This document shows positions 25,471-34,050 of a DNA stretch of 64,000 nucleotides, one piece after another (the first letter of the stretch is position 1; every line of letters starts with the position of its first letter). The position numbers were made by a program, and so were the translations under genes. The stretch is from Bacteroidota bacterium (GTDB taxonomy: Bacteria; Bacteroidota; Bacteroidia; Cytophagales; Cytophagaceae): NCBI GenBank assembly GCA_023458555.1, contig JAEWYS010000018.1, positions 1 through 64,000 on the forward strand. The letters run 5' to 3'. The notes beneath the pieces were generated by a model. It worked only from the letters and a program-made list of their open reading frames with translations. It ran no database searches and was not told the origin of the DNA.

Positions 25471-26028
25471 TCAATACCAGCCTTCCGAAGATGTTGAATC
25501 CTGGAAATTATATTCTTCATAAGTCTCTTCATCGGCAGGAGTATCCCAGCCGAAAGAGTCCTCAGAATATGTTGTATCAGAAGAATAGTCCTGAATTCCA
25601 TGAACAGGAGGCTGAGGAGTGAGTTTTCGCTTATTGGCATTGATTAAAGCTGTATCATTCGAGCATGCAATAAGTTCCTGTTTTTTGGCATTCGAACCGT
25701 AATAGGTAGAGGCATAGCTTGAGCCAGTCCCTGATCCGGATGAACCTCGGAAGTCTGCGTCTCGTTGTCTGTGAATATAATTCTGATTGTATCGGTTCTC
25801 ATAATCATATGCATCAATCAGATTGCTGATACGGGCATCATCTTCTTCTGATATTTCTATTTTATAATCAAGCTCATCAGGCTTGTTCTGGCACTGGGAT
25901 TCTTTTTTTGGTGGTTTAGCAGCTGAAAGTTCATTTGCCTGATTATTTCGGGCAGATTTTTTTGAACTATTACAACTGATCAGTACACCTGCAAAAAGCA
26001 GATATACAGATATACTCATTACTTTCAT
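25471..26028 (-). CDS. Serine/acid-rich lipoprotein of unknown function (185 aa)
   Basis: Unrecognised protein with a lipoprotein signal ending in GVLISC (C19). The mature chain looks largely disordered: a charged segment with DELDYKIEISEEDDARISNLIDAYDYENRYNQNY near 51-85, a Gly-Ser-rich linker GSSGSGTGSSYAS near 95-107, and an acidic, aromatic tail rich in D, E, S, Y and W. Two cysteines at QCQNK and ACSND could form a disulfide. With the following small lipoprotein it makes a two-gene unit closed by a terminator. The gene may be lineage-specific. Confidence 0.75.
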   Translation of the reverse strand: MKVMSISVYLLFAGVLISCNSSKKSARNNQANELSAAKPPKKESQCQNKPDELDYKIEISEEDDARISNLIDAYDYENRYNQNYIHRQRDADFRGSSGSGTGSSYASTYYGSNAKKQELIACSNDTALINANKRKLTPQPPVHGIQDYSSDTTYSEDSFGWDTPADEETYEEYNFQDSTSSEGWY

Positions 26029-26111
26029 ATCCTTCTACACATTTACATCAACGCCTACAATAATAGTAAGCGTCAGGCAAAAGAATATGTTTTAAAGATC
26101 TCCGGAAAGAT

Positions 26112-26942
26112 TTACCTTCCCAGTATATTGTGTTCGAATATAGTAAGCTGATTCTGATCGAGGATATAACACTTCCGGGAAGTGAAAATAATTTTCGCTT
26201 TTTGGGGAAACTCCTTTTCAGATACTCTGATCTGACCATTTGTAAGGTCAAGAAGGGTCAGTTTTGTTCCATCCAGAAAATAAAGATAGTTATCCCGAAA
26301 ATCAAAATAATCGATACCGTGTGCCTGGATCAGGGTCTTGTAGTTGCCAAGATTATCAAATACAAAAATACCGTTTTCTCTGTCTGACAGATACAGATTG
26401 TTGCTATACTCTTTAAAATGAGTAAATACAAATTCATTCTTTGATCGTGGCAGGACGGGCAAAAGAGAACTATTGACAATAATCTGATTAAATTTCAGGT
26501 TGACTTTCTTTAATGTCAGATCTCCTTCATCAACGATCCAAAGAGCATTGTCCTGAGACAAAGCCCCAAGGGAAGCAAACCCAATCTGGTTATTATTTAT
26601 TCTGGTAGTACTTATTTCGGTCAGAAAGCGATTTAGCAGCCTGAATTCCTGAAAGTTTTTATAAAAAAGGAATATGTTTACATTACGGCTCCCATCCATA
26701 GAGGTAATTTTACCTTTCTTTCCGGGAGAAAAAAATGTGATTTTCCTGCCCAGAGAATCATATTGGCTTACTATTCCTTCGGCATCCGCAATATATATAT
26801 TATTGTACGAGTCAGACGAGATATGATGTGCATTTCCGACTTGTATAGTAGTCAAGAGCTTCCATCCTTCCTGAGCCAGTGAAGAAAGAGCAGGAAAGAG
26901 CATAAAAAAAAGAAACAAATATAAATCTTTAGCTGCCTTCAA
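26112..26942 (-). CDS. Secreted beta-propeller-like protein of unknown function
   Basis: A 276-residue protein with a signal peptide (hydrophobic LYLFLFFMLFPALSSLAQ, cleavage near residue 24). Repeats resembling propeller blades follow: SSDSYNNIYIADAEGIVSQYDSLG, then ALSQDNALWIVDEGDLTLKKVN, then EYSNNLYLSDRENGIFVFDNLG, then FRDNYLYFLDGTKLTLLDL. The start is a TTG at 26942, chosen because the first downstream ATG would cut away most of the signal peptide. It overlaps the end of lpxH by 14 bases and is therefore coupled to it. Similar conserved propeller proteins are found near lpxH in relatives, from memory and not checked. Confidence 0.7.
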   Translation of the reverse strand: MKAAKDLYLFLFFMLFPALSSLAQEGWKLLTTIQVGNAHHISSDSYNNIYIADAEGIVSQYDSLGRKITFFSPGKKGKITSMDGSRNVNIFLFYKNFQEFRLLNRFLTEISTTRINNNQIGFASLGALSQDNALWIVDEGDLTLKKVNLKFNQIIVNSSLLPVLPRSKNEFVFTHFKEYSNNLYLSDRENGIFVFDNLGNYKTLIQAHGIDYFDFRDNYLYFLDGTKLTLLDLTNGQIRVSEKEFPQKAKIIFTSRKCYILDQNQLTIFEHNILGR

Positions 26943-27702
26943 ATTCCTTCAAATCAATTTTTTCACCATCAAATACTGCATACGTATAGAAATTTACCCA
27001 TTCGCCCAGGTTAATATATTCCGATTGTTGATTGATCCGCATCCGAATAGGGAGATGACGATGCCCGAATATATAAAAGTGATAGTTGGTCCGACACTCG
27101 TTTTCCTTGCAAAACTGATAAAGCCATTCTTTTTCATTGAGGAATACATCATCCTTTTTTATATTACTGATACGGCTTTTTCTGGACCAGAAATTGGCAA
27201 TTCCCATGCCAACATATGAGGGGATAAGACTGAAAGCACGCTGACAAAGCTTATTGGCAAAAACCTTTTTTATGATTTTATAGAAATGATCTCCGGGGCC
27301 CAGACCATCACCATGCCCAACGAAAAAACGGGTTCCGTTTACTTCAAACTGTTGAGAAGTATAGAACACAGGAATATCCAGTTCTGTCGGGAAGTAATCA
27401 AACATCCACATGTCATGGTTGCCGGTAAAAAAGTATACAGGAATTCCTTTTTCCCGGATAAAGGCTAATTTGCCCAGAAATTTAATGTAACCTTTAGGAA
27501 CAGTATATTTATATTCGAACCAGAAATCAAAGATATCTCCGAGAATAAAAATGGCAGCCGCATTTTCTTCGATTTCAGAAAGCCAGCGGACGATCTTGTT
27601 TTCTCTCGCTTTACTTTCGGCTTTATTGGGAACTCCCAAGTGGAAATCAGAAGCAAAATATATTTTTTTCCCTTCGGGTAAGTTACTTTTGGGAGGTATC
27701 AT
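26929..27702 (-). CDS. lpxH: UDP-2,3-diacylglucosamine diphosphatase
   Basis: LpxH removes UMP from UDP-2,3-diacylglucosamine to give lipid X in lipid A synthesis at the inner membrane. The 257-residue protein has every expected motif: FASDFHLGVPNKAESKARE at about 16-34, LGDIFDFWFEYK at 55-66, TGNHDMWMFDYFP near 94-106, GHGDGLGPGDHFY near 127-139, and FGHRHLPIRM near 218-227. The strong FDFWFEY match makes this the better lpxH candidate of the two phosphoesterases in the window. The start overlaps the LUD gene by 20 bases, and the stop region overlaps the propeller gene. Confidence 0.9.
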   Translation of the reverse strand: MIPPKSNLPEGKKIYFASDFHLGVPNKAESKARENKIVRWLSEIEENAAAIFILGDIFDFWFEYKYTVPKGYIKFLGKLAFIREKGIPVYFFTGNHDMWMFDYFPTELDIPVFYTSQQFEVNGTRFFVGHGDGLGPGDHFYKIIKKVFANKLCQRAFSLIPSYVGMGIANFWSRKSRISNIKKDDVFLNEKEWLYQFCKENECRTNYHFYIFGHRHLPIRMRINQQSEYINLGEWVNFYTYAVFDGEKIDLKEFEGS

Positions 27703-28330
27703 CGATTAAAAACAGAACAAGTTCTTTGGGACCATGTGCACCAAGTACAAGAGTTTTTTCAATATCAGCCGTACGACTCGGACCTGTGATAAGGCCAATC
27801 ATGGAGGGAATATCGCTTTGATATTTATTTTTAAGAAGACTCATTGCATCGGCTATTTCACGGCTTATCTGAGAGGAGAATGCTACTACAATATGAATAT
27901 GAGGAAATATTCCCAGGCTTCTGCCGGACTCAGAATGGGAAGATACAAGAATACTTCCGGTTCGGGCCACTAATGCTTCACAGGTTGTGATTCCGATTTC
28001 TGCAGAGACAAAGTTTTTTCTTTCGGAGGAAAAAGAAAAAAGTCCGCTCAAGGCTTCCTGTAGTTCCTTTTCCCAGACAAAAATCTGTTTGTAGCTGTTC
28101 TGAGAAATATACGACCGGATGGTTAGCATAAACTCATCAATGTTCTCGCAGTAAAAGAAGGTGCCTTTGTTTTGAACGAAGTTTTCGGCAAAAACAAAGG
28201 TGACGTCTTCATCAGGAAGTTCTTTCATTATGGGAGAGGCAAACTCCGGGATACTCATGGTATAATCACCTTTTCCCAGAGCAAGCCTGACCCTTTTTAG
28301 TATCTTGTCGCGAGAGCTTTCTGAATTCAT
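27683..28330 (-). CDS. LUD-domain protein (LutC/YkgG-like)
   Basis: A 215-residue protein of the LUD family, named after LutC, part of the lactate utilisation complex. Here lutA and lutB are absent. The conserved core EIGITTCEALVARTGSILVSS lies near 127-147, followed by GIFPHIHIVV and LITGPSRTADIEKTLVLGAHGPKEL near 184-208, which has the family's terminal G-x-H-G-P motif. It is located directly after ftsH, an arrangement common in Bacteroidota, so its role is probably not lactate oxidation. The true function in this context is unknown. It starts 7 bases after the ftsH stop. Confidence 0.85.
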   Translation of the reverse strand: MNSESSRDKILKRVRLALGKGDYTMSIPEFASPIMKELPDEDVTFVFAENFVQNKGTFFYCENIDEFMLTIRSYISQNSYKQIFVWEKELQEALSGLFSFSSERKNFVSAEIGITTCEALVARTGSILVSSHSESGRSLGIFPHIHIVVAFSSQISREIADAMSLLKNKYQSDIPSMIGLITGPSRTADIEKTLVLGAHGPKELVLFLIDDTSQK

Positions 28331-28337
28331 TTAAGAA

Positions 28338-30458
28338 TTAATTGTCTTTTTCTGAACCCTCATTTTCTTCCTGATTGGAGTGAGAGTGATCGCTGGTTCT
28401 GGATTCACCGGATTCTTCTTTTTTTATGCTTTTTTCTTCTACCTGTTTATCCAGTGCTTCTGTATTCAGATCAATGCTGCCATCTCCGTTGACCTTGCGA
28501 TTGGTATATTCTTCATAGGTCGTTGGGCGTTCGAAAGGCCTTTTCCCGATTAGCTTTTCAAGATCCGACTGAAATATTATTTCTTTTTCCAAAAGTTCCT
28601 GGGCAACGATCTCCAGTTCTTTTTGTTTATCTTTCAGCAGTTTCTTGGTACGGTCAAAGGCATCATTTATGATTTTACGCACCTCTTCATCAATAGTCTG
28701 GGAAGTGAATTCAGAATATGGTTTAGTAAAATTATAATCACCGGACTGCTTTGAATCATAAAAGGATACGTTTCCGATCTTATCATTCATTCCGTATACA
28801 GTCACCATGCTATAAGCCATCTTTGTAATACGCTCAAGATCACTTAATGCCCCGGTTGAGATCTTTCCGAAAATAATTTCTTCGGCAGCGCGCCCACCTA
28901 GCGTCATGCACATTTCATCGATAAGCTGTTCTGTGGTGTACAGAAACTGTTCTTTGGGAAGATACTGCGCATAGCCTAATGCAGCCACACCTCTTGGCAC
29001 TATACTGACTTTTACCAAAGGGTCTGCGTGCTCAAGGAACCAGCCGGCTACCGCATGACCGGCTTCATGATAGGCTACTATTTTCTTTTCTTCAGGGGAA
29101 ATAATTTTATTTTTCTTTTCCAGCCCGCCGATTACCCGGTCGATTGCATCCTGAAAATCCTGCATGTCTACGGAAGTTTTGTCTCTTCTGGCTGCAATAA
29201 GCGCAGCTTCATTGCAAACGTTGGCGATTTCAGCTCCTGCAAATCCGGGAGTTTGTGCAGCCAGTTTTTTAGGGTCCACTCCGGAAGATAGTTTCAGTGG
29301 CTTTAAATGTACTCTGAAAATATGTTCTCTTCCGATAATATCCGGTTTATCAATACTGATTTGTCGGTCAAAACGCCCGGGTCTTAACAAGGCAGAGTCA
29401 AGAATATCAGGACGGTTTGTAGCTGCAAGAATAATCACTCCGGAGTCCGTAGCAAATCCGTCCATTTCTACCAGCAGGGAGTTTAAGGTATTTTCCCGCT
29501 CATCATTGGCACCAGGCATGGCTCCTCTTCCTCTGGATCTTCCTATTGCATCAATTTCGTCAATGAATATGATACAAGGAGCTTTTTCTTTTGCCTGCTT
29601 AAACAGGTCTCTTACCCTCGCGGCCCCTACTCCGACAAACATTTCTACAAAGTCAGATCCTGACAATGAGAAAAACGGAACTCCGGCTTCACCGGCCACT
29701 GCTTTGGCCAAAAGGGTTTTTCCTGTACCGGGAGGACCTACAAGGAGGGCCCCTTTAGGAATTTTACCACCCAATTTGGTAAACTTGGTCGGGTTTTTAA
29801 GAAAATCTACAATTTCTTTTACTTCTTCCTTGCCTTCTTCCAGTCCGGCAACATCAGCAAAGGTGATTTTTACTTTATTTTCGGCATCGAATAAAGCTGC
29901 TTTGGACTTTCCTATATTAAAAATCTGGCCACCTGGACCGCCGCCTGCCACTCTTCTCATCAGATACCAGAAGCCAAACAAAAGGAGAAATACAAAGCCC
30001 CAGCTTAAAAGAATGTTGGAGAACTGATTGGAGCTCTCGATATGCAGTTCAAGCCTTTTATCAGCCGGAATTTTGTTTTCCTTTTCAAATTCTTCTTTGT
30101 CTTTCTTAAAAGTCTCACCATTTATTACTTTGAAGAAAGCCTGGGGACCATGAGTCATTGACAACGAATTTCGATTACGAAGAATATCCGTGTATTTGTC
30201 ATTTTTTAATGCTTCTTCTTTTAGGGTTACATCAACAATGTTTTTGTCAGTAATAAGATTGATTGACTTCACGTCATCACTTTTGTACATCTGCTCAAAC
30301 CGCTTCTGGGATATCTCATATGGAGCAGTATTCTTATTGAAATAGGTTATTCCAATTACCAACAAAAGCAAAACAACGATAAGCCAAATCTGGAAATTGG
30401 GCTTAGGGGAGTTTTTGGGAATTATATTTTTCTTTTTTTTGAAATTACCGTCTGTCAT
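28338..30458 (-). CDS. ftsH: ATP-dependent zinc metalloprotease FtsH
   Basis: Membrane-bound AAA+ protease that degrades misfolded and regulatory membrane and cytosolic proteins. The 706 residues run: cytoplasmic basic N-terminus, first helix about 24-43, periplasmic domain to about 148, second helix about 149-167, AAA core with Walker A GPPGTGKT near 238-245, Walker B IIFIDEIDAIG, arginine-finger region and SRH, then zinc protease domain with HEAGH near 459-463. The C-terminal tail is long and acidic (EESGESRTSDHSHSNQ). It is co-directional with rsfS, starting 14 bases after its stop. The TM helices place the protease domain in the cytoplasm. Confidence 0.96.
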   Translation of the reverse strand: MTDGNFKKKKNIIPKNSPKPNFQIWLIVVLLLLVIGITYFNKNTAPYEISQKRFEQMYKSDDVKSINLITDKNIVDVTLKEEALKNDKYTDILRNRNSLSMTHGPQAFFKVINGETFKKDKEEFEKENKIPADKRLELHIESSNQFSNILLSWGFVFLLLFGFWYLMRRVAGGGPGGQIFNIGKSKAALFDAENKVKITFADVAGLEEGKEEVKEIVDFLKNPTKFTKLGGKIPKGALLVGPPGTGKTLLAKAVAGEAGVPFFSLSGSDFVEMFVGVGAARVRDLFKQAKEKAPCIIFIDEIDAIGRSRGRGAMPGANDERENTLNSLLVEMDGFATDSGVIILAATNRPDILDSALLRPGRFDRQISIDKPDIIGREHIFRVHLKPLKLSSGVDPKKLAAQTPGFAGAEIANVCNEAALIAARRDKTSVDMQDFQDAIDRVIGGLEKKNKIISPEEKKIVAYHEAGHAVAGWFLEHADPLVKVSIVPRGVAALGYAQYLPKEQFLYTTEQLIDEMCMTLGGRAAEEIIFGKISTGALSDLERITKMAYSMVTVYGMNDKIGNVSFYDSKQSGDYNFTKPYSEFTSQTIDEEVRKIINDAFDRTKKLLKDKQKELEIVAQELLEKEIIFQSDLEKLIGKRPFERPTTYEEYTNRKVNGDGSIDLNTEALDKQVEEKSIKKEESGESRTSDHSHSNQEENEGSEKDN

Positions 30459-30472
30459 TATTGTTTTACTCT

Positions 30473-30847
30473 TTAATCAAAACCGTTTTCAATTTTTGTT
30501 ATTTTTGCATCCCCCCAAAGTTCTTCCAGAGCAAAAAAAGCCCTTTTTTCTTTCTTAAAGACATGCGCCACAACGTCCACGTAGTCTAACAAAATCCATT
30601 CCTTATTTTGTTTTCCCTCAGACCGCCATGGATACTCAGAAGTTGCCTGGTATACTTCTTTCTCGATTGAGTCGGAAATGGCATCGACCTGTGTGTCGGA
30701 GTTACCCGTGCAAATTATAAAAAAATCAGCTACCGCACCTTTAATTCCTGATAAATCAACGAGCACAATATCGCTTGCTTTCTTTTCAAGCATGCCCATT
30801 ACTATTATTTCTCTCAGATTTACTTTATTTTCTGTAACTTTAACCAC
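30473..30847 (-). CDS. rsfS: Ribosomal silencing factor RsfS
   Basis: RsfS binds ribosomal protein L14 and blocks joining of the ribosomal subunits under nutrient limitation. The 124-residue protein covers the whole family domain, including DIVLVDLSGIKGAVADFFIICTG, SDTQVDAISDSIE, and the WILLDYVDVVAHVFKKEKRAFFALEELWGDA segment. The start is a GTG at 30847, since an in-frame stop lies two codons before it and no upstream ATG exists. It heads the rsfS-ftsH-LUD-lpxH group and diverges from birA. A TATTTTTG -7 match occurs on the minus strand at 30876-30883. Confidence 0.9.
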   Translation of the reverse strand: MVKVTENKVNLREIIVMGMLEKKASDIVLVDLSGIKGAVADFFIICTGNSDTQVDAISDSIEKEVYQATSEYPWRSEGKQNKEWILLDYVDVVAHVFKKEKRAFFALEELWGDAKITKIENGFD

Positions 30848-30875
30848 TATTTATCTTTTGAGTTTAACTTTCCGG

Positions 30876-30883
30876 CAAAAATA
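30876..30883 (-). promoter_or_regulatory. Candidate -7 box for rsfS-ftsH
   Basis: On the minus strand the bases read TATTTTTG, a full match to TAnnTTTG, 28 bases before the GTG start. The box lies in the 44-base gap shared with the divergent birA gene. Confidence 0.35.
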
Positions 30884-30891
30884 TAAAAAAC

Positions 30892-31662
30892 TTGTTCAAT
30901 ACTGTTTTACCAAATACTTTATTTACAGGACAAGAGTTTCAATATCTGCCAACTTGTCATTCTACCAACAGAGTTGCTATGGAAATTCTGTCTTCCGGAG
31001 CCGCCTCAAATGGTATGGTCGTCATAACAGCTAATCAAACTGCCGGACAGGGTCAATATGGCAATTCCTGGGAAGCAGAACCTGGTGCCAATCTGACTTT
31101 TTCAGTAATTTACCGGTTCTTAAACCTTCCGGTGTCTGATCAGTTTTATCTGACCATCGTGACTTCACTTGCAGTATACCAAACTTTAACAACATATCTA
31201 ACAAAAAAGGTCAATATTAAATGGCCCAATGATCTTTATTGTAATGACAGGAAGATATGCGGTATCCTGATTCAAAGTATAATCAGGGGCAAGATAATCG
31301 ATGGAGTGGTTGTTGGTATTGGCTTGAATGTGAATCAGGAGAATTTTATGACCGCAGGTGCGATTTCCATGAAACAGGTATCGGGAGGAAGCATTAATCT
31401 GGAAATGCTGCTTAAGACGCTACTCGAAAATCTTGAAGCATTTTTTGTAGATTTGCAATCGGGAAAAAAAGAAATTCTAAAAGATTTATATTTGCAAAAG
31501 TTATATTTTCTCAATGAGAAGAGGCGTTTTTTTTCGGAGATCAGGGGAGAGTTCGAAGGGATTATCAGAGGAGTAGACCAGTCGGGATGTCTGGAGGTGG
31601 AAAGTGGAGGAAGTGTTGATTTTTATAATCTGAAAGAAATTAAGTTCCTGGATATAAAATAA
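30892..31662 (+). CDS. birA: Biotin-[acetyl-CoA-carboxylase] ligase
   Basis: BirA attaches biotin to the carrier domain of acetyl-CoA carboxylase and other biotin enzymes. The 256-residue protein is the monofunctional class without the N-terminal DNA-binding domain. Catalytic landmarks are CHSTN near 22-26, TANQTAGQGQYGNSW near 43-57 (the biotin-binding loop, with GQGQYG where E. coli has GRGRRG), and KWPNDLYCNDRKICGILIQS near 110-129. Translation seems to begin at TTG 30892, because the first in-frame ATG lies after the CHSTN motif. It is divergent from rsfS by 44 bases and followed by ahcY. Confidence 0.88.
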   Translation: MFNTVLPNTLFTGQEFQYLPTCHSTNRVAMEILSSGAASNGMVVITANQTAGQGQYGNSWEAEPGANLTFSVIYRFLNLPVSDQFYLTIVTSLAVYQTLTTYLTKKVNIKWPNDLYCNDRKICGILIQSIIRGKIIDGVVVGIGLNVNQENFMTAGAISMKQVSGGSINLEMLLKTLLENLEAFFVDLQSGKKEILKDLYLQKLYFLNEKRRFFSEIRGEFEGIIRGVDQSGCLEVESGGSVDFYNLKEIKFLDIK

Positions 31663-31705
31663 TTTAAAAATAAATAAAGTACCTATTTTTTAAAAAACGA
31701 TAACG

Positions 31706-33013
31706 ATGGTGGAAACATATCTGAAATACAAAGTCAAAGATATATCACTTGCCTCATGGGGAAGAAAAGAAATAGAACTGGCAGAAGCTGAAATGCCTGG
31801 TCTGATGTCAATAAGAGAAGAGTTTGGTCCATCTAAGCCTCTAAAGGGAGCAAGGATTGCCGGATGTCTTCATATGACAATACAAACAGCAGTTTTAATT
31901 GAAACGCTGATCGAGCTGGGTGCTGAGGTTACCTGGTCTTCCTGTAATATTTTCTCTACACAGGATCATGCTGCTGCTGCGATCGCAGAAAAAGGGATAT
32001 CTGTTTATGCCTGGAAAGGGATGAATGAAGAAGAGTTTAACTGGTGTATCGAGCAGACTCTTTTCTTTGGGGAAGACAGAAAACCGCTCAATATGATCCT
32101 GGATGATGGCGGAGACCTGACGAATATGGTCCTGGATAAGTATCTGGAACTGGTGAAAGATATCAGAGGGATTTCTGAAGAAACTACAACAGGTGTGCTA
32201 CGTCTTGTGGAGCGAATGAAAAAGGGAACGCTTCCATTGCCTGCTATCAATATTAATGATTCAGTTACCAAATCAAAGTTTGATAATAAATATGGCTGTA
32301 AAGAATCTTTGGTAGATGCGATTCGTCGTGCTACCGACGTGATGATGGCTGGTAAAGTGGCTGTAGTTGCCGGTTATGGAGATGTTGGTAAAGGCTCAGC
32401 AGCCTCATTAAGAGGTGCCGGAGCCCGGGTTATTATAACAGAAATTGATCCGATATGTGCCCTTCAGGCCGCTATGGACGGCTACGAAGTGCGTAAAATG
32501 GATGAAGCAGTAAAGAGAGCAGATATAATTGTAACAGCTACAGGAAACAAAGATATCATCGTCGGTCGTCATTTTGAGTCAATGAAAGATAAAGCTATCG
32601 TATGCAATATCGGACATTTTGACAATGAGATAGATATGGCCTGGCTTAATAAAAATCATGGTTCTTCTAAAGTTACTATAAAACCACAGGTTGACAAATA
32701 TACCCTGAAGGGTAAGGATATCATTGTACTGGCTGAAGGAAGACTGGTAAATCTTGGATGTGCTACAGGGCATCCTTCCTTTGTAATGTCCAATTCGTTT
32801 ACCAATCAGGTTCTTGCTCAGATGGAATTATGGCAGAATAACAAGAATTATGAAAATAAGGTCTATACCTTGCCAAAGCATCTGGATGAGAAGGTTGCTC
32901 GTCTTCATCTTGCTAAAATCGGAGTAGAGCTGGATATTCTGACACCAGGACAGGCTGAATATATCGGAGTTACCGTAGAAGGACCGTTTAAATCGGATCT
33001 TTATCGCTACTAG
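31706..33013 (+). CDS. ahcY: Adenosylhomocysteinase
   Basis: Hydrolyses S-adenosylhomocysteine to adenosine and homocysteine, recycling the product of SAM-dependent methylation. The 435-residue protein uses NAD bound in a Rossmann domain: VAVVAGYGDVGKGSAASLRGAGARVIITEIDP near 218-249. The substrate-binding residues appear in CLHMTIQTAVLIETL, SSCNIFSTQDHAAAAIA and the catalytic NINDSVTKSKFDNKYG near 182-197. The end KSDLYRY (lysine and tyrosine contacting NAD of the partner subunit) is intact. It ends 71 bases before a strong terminator. Confidence 0.97.
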   Translation: MVETYLKYKVKDISLASWGRKEIELAEAEMPGLMSIREEFGPSKPLKGARIAGCLHMTIQTAVLIETLIELGAEVTWSSCNIFSTQDHAAAAIAEKGISVYAWKGMNEEEFNWCIEQTLFFGEDRKPLNMILDDGGDLTNMVLDKYLELVKDIRGISEETTTGVLRLVERMKKGTLPLPAININDSVTKSKFDNKYGCKESLVDAIRRATDVMMAGKVAVVAGYGDVGKGSAASLRGAGARVIITEIDPICALQAAMDGYEVRKMDEAVKRADIIVTATGNKDIIVGRHFESMKDKAIVCNIGHFDNEIDMAWLNKNHGSSKVTIKPQVDKYTLKGKDIIVLAEGRLVNLGCATGHPSFVMSNSFTNQVLAQMELWQNNKNYENKVYTLPKHLDEKVARLHLAKIGVELDILTPGQAEYIGVTVEGPFKSDLYRY

Positions 33014-33084
33014 GGAAGTATCTGTATAGCATATGCTGGGTATAATCCACCGCTAATAATTACTTAAAACATAATCGTATAAAA

Positions 33085-33120
33085 ACAAGCCGCTATTGAA
33101 TAGTGGCTTGTTTTATTTTA
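33085..33120 (+). terminator. Rho-independent terminator after ahcY
   Basis: ACAAGCCGCTA and TAGTGGCTTGT (with one G-U pair) form an 11-bp stem over 33085-33111 with a 5-base loop, followed by TTTATTTTA. It sits 71 bases downstream of the ahcY stop and just before the next gene's ATG. Confidence 0.85.
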
Positions 33121-33131
33121 ATCTAAGCTAT

Positions 33132-34007
33132 ATGAAAGTTACAGGATTTGGATTTATAAGAAATGCTGTTAAATACGACTACCCTATTGTTGAGGCAGTT
33201 TCATCAATTCTACCGATATGTGATGATTTTGTTTTGGCTGTTGGAAATTCGGAGGACGACACAATAGGGTTAATAAAGTCAATAAGCTCTGATAAAATAA
33301 AGATCATAGATACTGTATGGAATGATTCCTTAAGAAAAGGCGGAAAAGTCCTCGCACAGGAAACAGACAAAGCATTTCAGGCAGTTCCGGCAGATTCAGA
33401 CTGGGCTTTTTATATACAGGGAGACGAAGTGATTCACGAAAAATATTTGGCCAGGATTTACTCTGCCATGAAAAAATGGAAAGATGATCCGGGTGTAGAA
33501 GGGTTACTCTTCAATTATACACATTTCTTTGGTTCTTATAATTATGTCGGAGATTCGCGTCGCTGGTATAGGAGGGAAATAAGAGTGATAAAAAATGATA
33601 GAAATATTTGTTCGTACAGGGATGCTCAGGGATTCAGGACGATGGACAATAGAAAATTACGAGTAAAGTATATTGATGATGTATATGTGCATCACTATGG
33701 ATGGGTAAAAAATCCGAATACTCAGGCTGAAAAGCAGAAGAATTTTTCCAAAATGTGGCACGATGACCAATGGGTAGATAAGCATATACCCCAGGTTGTT
33801 GATTATGATTATTCAGAGGTCGATTCTCTGAAGGAATTTGTTGGTACACATCCTAAAGTAATGCAGGATAGAGTGCAAAGGCAAAACTGGAGATTTATCT
33901 TTAATACCAGCAGAAAAAAACTTTCATTCAGAGATAAGCTATTAATGCATATAGAACGAATATCCGGCTGGAGAATAGGGGAGTATAAAAACTATAAGAT
34001 CATATAG
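33132..34007 (+). CDS. GT2-like glycosyltransferase family protein
   Basis: A 291-residue GT-A-like glycosyltransferase. The N-terminus, VTGFGFIRNAVKYDYPIVEAV, matches the nucleotide-binding start seen in this group; an acidic QGDEV at about 97-101 stands where the family's DxD-type metal site lies. Downstream come a YNYVGDSRRWYRREIRVIKND segment and a basic C-terminus. I chose the ATG 33132 because a further upstream in-frame TTG at 33096 lies inside the ahcY terminator stem. No membrane helices are seen. It probably acts on a surface glycan; donor and acceptor are unknown. It converges with the GT4 gene. Confidence 0.8.
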   Translation: MKVTGFGFIRNAVKYDYPIVEAVSSILPICDDFVLAVGNSEDDTIGLIKSISSDKIKIIDTVWNDSLRKGGKVLAQETDKAFQAVPADSDWAFYIQGDEVIHEKYLARIYSAMKKWKDDPGVEGLLFNYTHFFGSYNYVGDSRRWYRREIRVIKNDRNICSYRDAQGFRTMDNRKLRVKYIDDVYVHHYGWVKNPNTQAEKQKNFSKMWHDDQWVDKHIPQVVDYDYSEVDSLKEFVGTHPKVMQDRVQRQNWRFIFNTSRKKLSFRDKLLMHIERISGWRIGEYKNYKII

Positions 34008-34050
34008 CAAATACTGGCACTGTTCTAATAAAAGCAATTAATGGATTGCA

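Noticed and set aside
29164..30027. A 287-codon open frame on the plus strand
   Set aside because: It lies wholly antisense to the ftsH coding region and its translation is low-complexity and unlike any family; ftsH has all its motifs, so the frame is a shadow.
33096..33131. In-frame TTG start for the GT2 glycosyltransferase
   Set aside because: It lies inside the ahcY terminator stem; the ATG at 33132 begins the conserved VTGFGFIRNA segment.
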